64,000 nucleotides of DNA from JAUYQR01 sp963822435 (lineage in GTDB: Bacteria; Pseudomonadota; Alphaproteobacteria; Rhodobacterales; Rhodobacteraceae): positions 992,001-1,056,000 of the forward strand of contig CAWGHN010000004.1 of NCBI GenBank assembly GCA_963822435.1. The letters run 5' to 3'. Shown one piece after another: positions 57,397 through 64,000 of this stretch. Every line of letters begins with the position of its first letter. The stretch's first letter is position 1. Below the pieces are notes generated by a model. The model saw only the letters and a list, made by a program, of their open reading frames with translations. It was not told the DNA's origin and made no database searches. The translations under genes were made by a program, and so were the position numbers.

Positions 57397-59493
57397 ATGA
57401 CCAAATCCGCAGACACCGCCTGGGACCCTTCGAAACCGATCCTCGAGATCGACCATCTGTCGATTTCATTCTTCACGCGGCTTCGCGAAATTCCCGCCGT
57501 GATGGATTTTTCCTGCAAGGTCATGGCCGGCGAGGCGATGGGACTGGTTGGCGAAAGCGGCTGCGGCAAGTCGACCGTGGCGCTGGCCGTCATGCGCGAC
57601 CTTGGCAAGAACGGCAAGATCGTCGGCGGCACGATCAAGTTCAAGGGCCGTGACCTGACGCACATGTCGGAAGAAGAGCTGCGCCATATCCGCGGCTCCG
57701 AGATCGCGATGATCTATCAGGAACCGATGGCGTCGCTGAACCCGGCGATGAAGATCGGCGCGCAACTGGCCGAAGTGCCAATGATCCATCAGGGCATGTC
57801 AAAGGACGATGCCTGGAAGCTGGCGCGGCAGATCGTGGCCGACGTGCGCCTGCCCGACCCCGACCGCATCATCAACGCCTACCCGCACCAGCTGTCAGGC
57901 GGCCAGCAGCAGCGTATCGTGATCGCGATGGCGCTGATGTCGAAGCCGGCGCTGCTGATCCTCGACGAACCGACCACCGCGCTTGACGTGACGGTCGAAG
58001 CGGGGATCGTCGATCTGGTCAAGGATCTGGGCAAGAAATACGGCACGTCGATGCTGTTCATCAGCCACAACCTTGGTCTGGTGATGGATGTCTGCAACCG
58101 CATCTGCGTGATGTATTCGGGTGAGGCGGTGGAAACCGGTGCGGTCACCGAAGTGTTCGAGGAGATGCGCCACCCCTATACCCAGGCGCTTTTCCGCTCC
58201 ATCCCGCTGCCCGGTGCCGACAAGAACGCCCGACCGCTGATTTCCATTCCCGGCAACTTCCCCCTGCCGCATGAACGGCCCAAGGGCTGCAACTTTGGCC
58301 CGCGCTGCGACTATTTTCAAAGCGGGCGCTGTGATGCTGGCGAAATTCCGATGTTTCCGGTGCCGAACAGCGACCGGCACGAGACGCGCTGCGTGAAGTG
58401 GCAGGAGATCGACTGGCTGGCCGAACCGGCCAAACGCGCGGTGAAGCAAAAGGCGCCAATCGGCAAGGTTGTCCTGAAGATGGAGGATCTGAAGAAGTAT
58501 TATTCGGTGTCGTCCGGGGCCTTCGGCGGCGGGCTGAAGAAGGTCGTCAAGGCGAACGAAACGCTCAGCTTCGAGGCGCGCGAGGGCGAGACGCTGGCGA
58601 TCGTGGGCGAGTCTGGCTGCGGCAAGTCGACCTTCGCCAAGGTGTTGATGGGGCTGGAAACGGCGACCTCCGGGTCGATCCTGCTGTTTGATGAAAATGT
58701 GCAGTCTACCCCGATCCAGCAGCGCAACACCGATACGGTCAGTTCGGTGCAGATGGTGTTTCAAAACCCGTTCGATACGCTGAACCCGTCGATGACGGTG
58801 GGCCGGCAGATCATCCGGGCGCTGGAAATCTTCAAATACGGGTCCAGCGACGAGGACCGCAACCGCCGGATGCTGGAACTGCTTGATCTGGTGAAACTGC
58901 CGCGCGCCTTTGCCGACCGGATGCCGCGGCAGTTGTCTGGCGGGCAGAAGCAGCGCGTCGGCATCGCGCGGGCCTTTGCGGGCGGCGCCAAGGTCGTCGT
59001 GGCGGACGAGCCGGTGTCGGCACTGGATGTCAGCGTTCAGGCCGCCGTGACCGACCTTCTGATGGACATCCAGCGCGAAAACCGCACCACGCTTTTGTTC
59101 ATCAGCCACGACCTGTCGATCGTGCGTTACCTCAGCGACCGGGTGATGGTGATGTATCTCGGCCATGTGGTCGAGATGGGCACCACCGATCAGGTGTTCC
59201 AGCCGCCCTACCACCCGTACACCGAGGCCCTGCTGTCGGCGGTGCCGATCGCCGACACCAAGGTGATCCGCAAGCGCATCGTGCTGGAGGGCGATATTCC
59301 GTCGGCGATGAACCCGCCGCCCGGCTGCCCGTTCCAGACGCGCTGCCGCTGGAAATCGCAAGTGCCGGGTGGGCTGTGCGACCGGGAAATGCCGCCGGTT
59401 CAGGTGCTTGAAGGCGGTCACAACATCAAATGCCACCTGTCGACGGAAATCCTGCAACAGATGGAGCCGGTCATCAAGATGGCGGCGGAGTGA
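57397..59493 (+). CDS. ABC transporter ATP-binding protein with two fused ATPase domains
   Basis: A 698-residue energizing subunit, twice the usual length. First domain: GLVGESGCGKSTVALAVM near residue 52, YPHQLSGGQQQRIVIAMAL near 160, LLILDEPTTALDVT. An oligopeptide-type C-terminal segment with GCNFGPRCDYFQSGRCDAG (Fe-S-like cysteines) follows. Second domain: AIVGESGCGKSTFAKVLMG near 405, MPRQLSGGQKQRVGIARAF near 510, VVADEPVSALDVSVQ and a similar CPFQTRCRW tail. It corresponds to DppD plus DppF in one chain. Last gene of the operon. Confidence 0.95.
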   Translation: MTKSADTAWDPSKPILEIDHLSISFFTRLREIPAVMDFSCKVMAGEAMGLVGESGCGKSTVALAVMRDLGKNGKIVGGTIKFKGRDLTHMSEEELRHIRGSEIAMIYQEPMASLNPAMKIGAQLAEVPMIHQGMSKDDAWKLARQIVADVRLPDPDRIINAYPHQLSGGQQQRIVIAMALMSKPALLILDEPTTALDVTVEAGIVDLVKDLGKKYGTSMLFISHNLGLVMDVCNRICVMYSGEAVETGAVTEVFEEMRHPYTQALFRSIPLPGADKNARPLISIPGNFPLPHERPKGCNFGPRCDYFQSGRCDAGEIPMFPVPNSDRHETRCVKWQEIDWLAEPAKRAVKQKAPIGKVVLKMEDLKKYYSVSSGAFGGGLKKVVKANETLSFEAREGETLAIVGESGCGKSTFAKVLMGLETATSGSILLFDENVQSTPIQQRNTDTVSSVQMVFQNPFDTLNPSMTVGRQIIRALEIFKYGSSDEDRNRRMLELLDLVKLPRAFADRMPRQLSGGQKQRVGIARAFAGGAKVVVADEPVSALDVSVQAAVTDLLMDIQRENRTTLLFISHDLSIVRYLSDRVMVMYLGHVVEMGTTDQVFQPPYHPYTEALLSAVPIADTKVIRKRIVLEGDIPSAMNPPPGCPFQTRCRWKSQVPGGLCDREMPPVQVLEGGHNIKCHLSTEILQQMEPVIKMAAE

Positions 59494-59509
59494 CCTTCGC
59501 CAAGCCAAG

Positions 59510-59536
59510 CCAGCCACGGCATTTCTGCATGGCTGG
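59510..59536 (+). terminator. Possible terminator of the ABC operon
   Basis: CCAGCCA and TGGCTGG arms with an inner GCA/TGC pair, 17 bases after the ATPase stop. No U-run follows, so it may only protect the message end. Confidence 0.4.
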
Positions 59537-59689
59537 TATGCAAAGGCGATGATGCCTTGAGCCGGTCAATGAGAGTATGGGGTAGGTCCGCCGCAGGAGT
59601 GCGGTATTTTATGGAGCATCGGCACGCCCCTGCCAGGGCCGGTCCGGAAGGCCAGCGAACCGCCACACGGTTTCAGCGCCACCATCATC

Positions 59690-61672
59690 ATGACATCAAC
59701 AGATCCGCTTAACCCGCCTCGCCGGGACACCTCGCAGTTGGCCCTTTTCGACGAGGACGAACTGGACATCGCCGATTATCTGCGTGACGAAGCAGAAGAC
59801 AGTGTTCCCGTGCCAGCAAAGCAAGGCTTTGGCGCCCTGACGATAGGTGCGGTTGGTGTGGTCTACGGCGATATCGGCACCAGCCCGCTTTACGCATTTC
59901 GCGAAGCGCTTGCGCCGGTGGCGCGCGGCGGGCAGGTGGCGCCCGGCGATATTCTGGGCCTGCTGTCGCTGCTGATCTGGACGTTGATCGTGATCGTGAC
60001 GGTGAAGTATGTGCTGTTTCTGTTGCGCGTCGACAACCGGGGCGAAGGCGGTGTGCTAGCGCTTTACACCATGGTGCGACTGGCCATTGGCCGCCGGTCG
60101 GTGCCGATCCTGTCGTTGGCGATCATCGGGGCGGCGCTGTTCTTTGGCGATGCGGTGATCACACCGGCGATCTCGGTGCTGTCGGCCGTGGAGGGGATGG
60201 AACTGGTGATGCCGGGGTTGGACAGCCTGGTGGTACCGATCACTGTGGGCATCCTTTTTGCGCTGTTCATGGTGCAGCGCAAAGGCACGGCGGCCATTGC
60301 GGGCGCGTTCGGTCCGGTGACCGTGCTGTGGTTCCTGACGCTTGCCGGGCTGGGCCTGTGGCATATCTGGGGCAACCCGGCCGTGGTGTCGGCGTTCAAT
60401 CCAGCCTGGGCCGTTGCGTTTCTGCTGAACAACGGCGCGATTTCCTTTGCCGTCCTGGGGGCGGTGTTTCTGGCGGTGACGGGGGCCGAGGCCTTGTATG
60501 CCGATCTGGGGCATTTCGGGCGGCGGCCGATCATGGTGGCGTGGCTGGCGCTGGTGTTTCCGGCGCTGTTGCTGAACTATCTGGGCCAGGGCGCCCTGGT
60601 GCTGTCAAACCCTGAAGCCGCGGAAAACCCGCTGTTTTCCATGGTTCCGCCGGCTGCCCTGCCGATCTTTGTCGTGCTGGCGACGGCGGCAACCGTGATT
60701 GCGGCACAGGCCGTCATTTCGGGCGCGTTCTCGATGGGGCGGGCGGCGATCCAGCTTGGCCTGCTGCCACGGCTGACCATCCGCCATACCTCGGCCGACC
60801 AGAGCGGGCAAATCTATATTGGCACCATCAACTGGCTGCTGTTGTTCGGGGTTCTGTGGCTGGTGCTGACGTTCCCGTCGTCGGCCGCGCTGGCCTCGGC
60901 CTATGGGATAGCGGTGACCGGAACCATGCTGGTGACAACGGTGCTGGCGTTTTTGTATTTGCGGATCGCCGGGATCGTGGCCCTGCCGGTGGCGCTGCTG
61001 CTGACGGCCCCGATCTTTGCGCTGGAATCAGTGTTCCTTGCGTCGAACCTGACCAAGCTGTGGGACGGGGGCTATGTGCCGCTGGCGATCGGGTTGATGC
61101 TGGGCGTGACGATGTGGGCCTGGTGGCGCGGGACGCAGCTTGTGCTTGGCAAATCGCACAAGCAGCTTGTTTCGCTGGATGGCTTCGTGCGGGCGATGGA
61201 CCGCAGTTCCGTGCATATCGTTCCGGGGACCGCATTCTTTCTGAGCCCCGACCCCGATGTCGCGCCGTCGGCGTTGCTGCATAATCTCAAGCACAACCGT
61301 GTTCTGCATGAACGCAACGTGATCCTGACCATCGAGACGCTGCGCACCCCGCTTGCCGATCCGCAGGAGCGGGCGAGCTATGAGGTGATCGGCGACCGTT
61401 TCGCACGGCTGACGCTGCGGTTCGGTTTCATGGAAACGCCAAACGTGTCGCGCGCGATGAACCACGCGCGCAAAGCCGGGCTGCGGTTCGACGTGATGAC
61501 GTCAAGCTTTTTCCTCGGTCGCCGCAGGCCGGTGATTACCGGTCCAATCGGGGTGAAGCGGGCGCTGGACCGGATTTATGCGCTTTTGACCCGGTTTGCT
61601 GCCGATCCGTCGGATTTCTATCACCTACCCCGTGACCGGGTGGTCGAACTGGGCGAGCGGGTCGCAGTCTGA
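59690..61672 (+). CDS. kup: Potassium transporter Kup
   Basis: Low-affinity potassium uptake at the inner membrane by K+/H+ symport. The 660-residue product has a polar N-terminus (about 45 residues), the signature TIGAVGVVYGDIGTSPLYAFREAL, about 12 helices including LLIWTLIVIVTVKYVLFLLRVDNRGEGGVLAL and GAALFFGDAVITPAISVLSAVEG, and a cytoplasmic C-terminal domain (VHIVPGTAFFLSPDPDVAPSALLHNLKHNRVLHERNVILTI). The 196-base gap before it contains no clear regulatory motif. Confidence 0.95.
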   Translation: MTSTDPLNPPRRDTSQLALFDEDELDIADYLRDEAEDSVPVPAKQGFGALTIGAVGVVYGDIGTSPLYAFREALAPVARGGQVAPGDILGLLSLLIWTLIVIVTVKYVLFLLRVDNRGEGGVLALYTMVRLAIGRRSVPILSLAIIGAALFFGDAVITPAISVLSAVEGMELVMPGLDSLVVPITVGILFALFMVQRKGTAAIAGAFGPVTVLWFLTLAGLGLWHIWGNPAVVSAFNPAWAVAFLLNNGAISFAVLGAVFLAVTGAEALYADLGHFGRRPIMVAWLALVFPALLLNYLGQGALVLSNPEAAENPLFSMVPPAALPIFVVLATAATVIAAQAVISGAFSMGRAAIQLGLLPRLTIRHTSADQSGQIYIGTINWLLLFGVLWLVLTFPSSAALASAYGIAVTGTMLVTTVLAFLYLRIAGIVALPVALLLTAPIFALESVFLASNLTKLWDGGYVPLAIGLMLGVTMWAWWRGTQLVLGKSHKQLVSLDGFVRAMDRSSVHIVPGTAFFLSPDPDVAPSALLHNLKHNRVLHERNVILTIETLRTPLADPQERASYEVIGDRFARLTLRFGFMETPNVSRAMNHARKAGLRFDVMTSSFFLGRRRPVITGPIGVKRALDRIYALLTRFAADPSDFYHLPRDRVVELGERVAV

Positions 61673-61676
61673 CAGA

Positions 61677-62285
61677 TCAGCCAAGGATTGCGGCGACGTA
61701 GGTTTCGGTTTCGTCAAACGGTGGCACGCCGTCATGCGCCTCGACCGCGCCGGGGCCGGCGTTGTAGGCGGCCAGCGCCAGTTTCCAGGTGCCGAACTTG
61801 TCGAACATCATGCGCAGGTAGCGCGCACCACCGTCGAGGTTGGCGTGTGGATCGTTGATGTCGACGCCCAGAACTTGCGCCGTGTCAGGCATCAGTTGCG
61901 CAAGGCCGGTGGCACCCTTGACCGACACAGCGCCGGGGTTCCAGCCGCTTTCCTGCTGCACAAGGCGCAGGAACAAGTCCTCGGGCACCCCGTGCTTGCG
62001 GGCGGCGGCGCGGGCCACTTCAAGGTATTCGCCCTTGTAGCTGCCGCGGTAGCTGGGCAGCCCTTCGGTCGTGTCGGCGCCCTTCTTGCCCTTGGGCGTC
62101 AGACGAACCGAACCGCTGTATTGCTTGGCCAGTTTTTCATCGAGCAGTTTCGACTGCGAGCGGAACACATCGGTGCGGGATTTGGTCGACAGCGAAAGAT
62201 CAAGACCGCCAGCAGACGCAGGCACAAGGGCAAGAAGCTGCCCCATTGCCAGCACTGCAAAGCCCAAGACCAGACGACGCGCCAT
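61677..62285 (-). CDS. Lytic transglycosylase (SLT domain)
   Basis: A 202-residue secreted peptidoglycan-cleaving protein. A signal peptide (ARRLVLGFAVLAMGQLLALVPASAG) is followed by a polar linker of about 70 residues and the SLT domain: RKHGVPEDLFLRLVQQESGWNPGAVSVKGATGLAQLMPDTAQ, with the catalytic glutamate in QQESGWNP, then NLDGGARYLRMMFDKFGTWKLALAAYNAGPGAV. It converges with kup with a gap of only 4 bases. Confidence 0.93.
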   Translation of the reverse strand: MARRLVLGFAVLAMGQLLALVPASAGGLDLSLSTKSRTDVFRSQSKLLDEKLAKQYSGSVRLTPKGKKGADTTEGLPSYRGSYKGEYLEVARAAARKHGVPEDLFLRLVQQESGWNPGAVSVKGATGLAQLMPDTAQVLGVDINDPHANLDGGARYLRMMFDKFGTWKLALAAYNAGPGAVEAHDGVPPFDETETYVAAILG

Positions 62286-62436
62286 TCCCTACCCATACGC
62301 GACCACAGCGGCCGCCTGCAGCCGCCAGTGGGCGGAACGCTGCGAACTATAACGTCCCGCTGTCGATTTTCCACCCCCGAAACGGCTGCTGACAACGACA
62401 CGCGGGAAGTTGCCAGCGGCCTTGGCGACGCCTTGG

Positions 62437-62465
62437 TTGCAGCGTGACCGTGGGATCGGTATAGG
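62437..62465 (+). promoter_or_regulatory. ssb promoter
   Basis: TTGCAG (62437-62442), 17 bases, TATAGG (62460-62465). Start expected near 62472, leaving a leader of about 54 bases. No LexA box (GTTC-N7-GTTC) is seen. Confidence 0.5.
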
Positions 62466-62525
62466 ATTTTTGTTAACCAAGGCACGGCATTCTGCCCGGG
62501 CCAAAAAGGAATCAGGGAGAGTGCC

Positions 62526-63062
62526 ATGGCGGGGTCGGTCAACAAGGTCATCATCGTCGGAAATCTGGGCCGCGACCCGGAAGTGCGCAGCTTTCCCAAT
62601 GGCGGCAAGGTAGTGAACCTGCGCATCGCCACCTCGGAAACGTGGCGCGACAAGGCCAGCGGCGAGAAAAAGGAACGGACCGAATGGCATTCGGTCGCGA
62701 TCTTCAACGAACCGCTGGGCAAGATCGCCGAGCAGTATCTGAAAAAGGGTTCTACGGTCTACATCGAGGGGCAGCTGGAAACCCGCAAGTGGCAGGACCA
62801 GTCGGGTGCGGACCGCTATACCACCGAAATCGTGGTGCGCCCCTACCGCGGCGAACTGACCTTGCTTGGCGGCCGGGATGGCGGATCAGGTGGTGGCGGC
62901 GGGGGCGGATACGACGACCGCAGCGGCGGCGGCTATGACGATTACGGTTCGGGCCAAGGTGGTGGATCAGGCGGTGGGTCGGCTGGCGGATCGGGCGGCG
63001 GCCGGGGCAGCAGCGCGCCATCGGGTGGCCGGTCGGACATGGATGACGAGATCCCGTTCTGA
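62526..63062 (+). CDS. ssb: Single-stranded DNA-binding protein
   Basis: Coats single-stranded DNA in replication and repair. The 178-residue product has the OB fold in the first 110 residues (NKVIIVGNLGRDPEVRSFPNGGKVVNLRIATSE, TEWHSVAIF, KGSTVYIEGQLETRKWQD), a glycine-rich flexible linker with repeated GGGSGGG-like stretches, and the acidic partner-binding tip DMDDEIPF at the C-terminus. GGGAGAG lies just before the ATG. It is transcribed in front of two Fe-S assembly genes, probably separately. Confidence 0.97.
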   Translation: MAGSVNKVIIVGNLGRDPEVRSFPNGGKVVNLRIATSETWRDKASGEKKERTEWHSVAIFNEPLGKIAEQYLKKGSTVYIEGQLETRKWQDQSGADRYTTEIVVRPYRGELTLLGGRDGGSGGGGGGGYDDRSGGGYDDYGSGQGGGSGGGSAGGSGGGRGSSAPSGGRSDMDDEIPF

Positions 63063-63153
63063 AGCCGTCGCGTCGAGCAAAGCTGGCACTGGACCCTGCG
63101 GCTGACATTCCCTATATAATCGCTCAACAACTCGGGCGATTGCAGGAAAAGCC

Positions 63154-63516
63154 ATGACCTCCATGCCGGATCAGATCGAAGGCGCGCCGCTGATCAAGCC
63201 GTCGACCACGGACCATCCGCTTTATGACCAGGTCGTCGGCGCCTGCCGCACCGTGTTTGACCCGGAAATTCCGGTCAACATCTTTGACCTCGGGCTGGTC
63301 TACACGATCGAGATCGGGCCGGAGAACGAGGTTGACATCACCATGACCTTGACTGCCCCCGGCTGCCCGGTGGCGGGGGAAATGCCCGGCTGGGTCGCCG
63401 AAGCGGTCGAACCCCTGCCCGGTGTGAAGCAGGTTGACGTGCACATGACTTTCGACCCACCGTGGGGAATGGACATGATGTCGGACGAGGCAAAACTTGA
63501 ACTTGGGTTCATGTAG
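63154..63516 (+). CDS. sufT: DUF59/MIP18-family Fe-S assembly protein (SufT-like)
   Basis: A 120-residue protein with the DUF59 core: ACRTVFDPEIPVNIFDLGLVYTIEI, VDITMTLTAPGCPVAGEMPGWVAEAVEPLPGVKQVDVHMTFDPPWGMDMMSDEAK. The conserved cysteine in APGCP is present. Members help Fe-S maturation, and in alphaproteobacteria they often end the suf cluster. The rest of a suf operon is not in the window; an A-type carrier follows 62 bases later. Confidence 0.9.
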   Translation: MTSMPDQIEGAPLIKPSTTDHPLYDQVVGACRTVFDPEIPVNIFDLGLVYTIEIGPENEVDITMTLTAPGCPVAGEMPGWVAEAVEPLPGVKQVDVHMTFDPPWGMDMMSDEAKLELGFM

Positions 63517-63578
63517 CCTGGTGCCTTGAACGAAAGGCTGCGGCAGATTACCTTTGGCGCAAGAGAAGGACGTGTCCC

Positions 63579-63938
63579 ATGTTCGGAATTCCTGGAAAAG
63601 CCGCCGTCACCATGACCCCCGCCGCCCGCACCCAGATTGCGCGGCTGATGCAAAAGCAGGGCTCGTCGGGCCTGCGCATCGGCGTCAAGAAGGGTGGCTG
63701 CGCGGGGATGGAATACACGATGGACTATGTGGCCTCGGTCAACCCGCTGGACGAGGTGGTGGAACAGGACGGCGCGCGGGTGATGATCGCGCCGATGGCG
63801 CAGATGTTCCTCATTGGCACCGAGATCGATTATGAGACCGGTTTGCTGGAAGCCGGGTTCAAGTTCCGCAATCCGAACGTGGCAGAGGCCTGCGGCTGTG
63901 GAGAATCGATCAAGTTCAAGGACCAGCCCGCCGCGTGA
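63579..63938 (+). CDS. sufA: A-type Fe-S carrier protein (SufA/IscA/ErpA family)
   Basis: A 119-residue carrier that passes Fe-S clusters to target enzymes. It shows MTPAARTQIARLMQKQGSSGLRIGVKKGGCAGMEYTMDYV with the first cysteine, and the C-terminal pair in NPNVAEACGCGESI, the three ligands of the family. The ATG follows GGACGTGTCCC with a weak ribosome site. It probably forms an operon with the DUF59 gene before it. SufA, IscA and ErpA cannot be told apart here. Confidence 0.92.
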   Translation: MFGIPGKAAVTMTPAARTQIARLMQKQGSSGLRIGVKKGGCAGMEYTMDYVASVNPLDEVVEQDGARVMIAPMAQMFLIGTEIDYETGLLEAGFKFRNPNVAEACGCGESIKFKDQPAA

Positions 63939-64000
63939 GATCTGAGAGCGCTCCGCCCCCTCGCCGCGCCGGCCTGCCTCCTGAGGATATTTGGCGAAGG

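Noticed and set aside
59581..59610. CCGCA-GGAG-TGCGG hairpin before kup as riboswitch or terminator
   Set aside because: Only a 5-base stem with a broken T-run; too weak to call.

Overview
The window looks like chromosomal DNA of an alphaproteobacterium of the family Rhodobacteraceae (Rhodobacter/Gemmobacter/Tabrizicola-like). The evidence is high G+C, CtrA with its inhibitor SciP, Usg, DUF2852 and DUF1153 proteins, TrmFO, an LpxI-type lipid A pathway, Bpt, a TakP-like TRAP transporter, and a GC-rich intergenic repeat that I associate with this family from memory. It is a housekeeping region: I see no phage, insertion sequence, CRISPR array, rRNA or tRNA gene. No stretch longer than about 300 bases lacks a gene.

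Left part (1-24.2 kb): an RlmI-type rRNA methyltransferase cut by the window edge; the Entner-Doudoroff pair edd-eda behind a 14-bp LacI-type palindrome; glnE with a small overlapping gene; a YbaK-type deacylase; a DUF2852 membrane protein behind two matching dyads; bpt and an overlapping glyoxalase-like gene; a TRAP transporter (dctQ-dctM-dctP) of the alpha-keto-acid type; a beta-class glutathione transferase; ilvB-ilvH behind a complete peptide-leader attenuator; cfa; a PaaG-like hydratase; ccmF-ccmH; an Lrp-type regulator diverging from arginase and ornithine cyclodeaminase; and a KGG-repeat stress protein. cfa and the KGG gene both carry the GGAAC-N16-CGTT pattern of EcfG (general stress) promoters.

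Middle (24.2-39 kb): gyrA, DoxX, trmFO-gluQRS, hisI, a degenerate NifU-like scaffold, a 40-residue one-helix membrane peptide, ligA-recG, sciP-ctrA, mnmA, a DUF2059 exported protein and one unknown. The + strand is C-rich left of about 31 kb and G-rich right of about 37 kb whatever the gene direction, so a strand-composition switch lies near ctrA.

Right part (39-64 kb): a long minus-strand envelope cluster, pyrH-frr-uppS-cdsA-dxr-rseP-bamA-ompH-fabZ-lpxA-lpxI-lpxB, with mostly 1-4 nt overlaps. It covers UMP kinase, ribosome recycling, isoprenoid and phospholipid precursors, outer-membrane protein assembly and lipid A. After it come miaA, an AraC-family regulator, a four-gene peptide-type ABC transporter with a double ATPase, kup, a lytic transglycosylase, ssb, and two Fe-S assembly genes (DUF59 and an A-type carrier). 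Several genes serve RNA modification or translation (rlmI, trmFO, gluQRS, mnmA, miaA, ybaK-like, frr).

No clearly new multigene system is visible. The least explained items are the small membrane peptide, the paired operators upstream of the DUF2852 gene, the TGTCCCAC-N-GTGGGACA palindromes, and the intergenic repeats inside operons.
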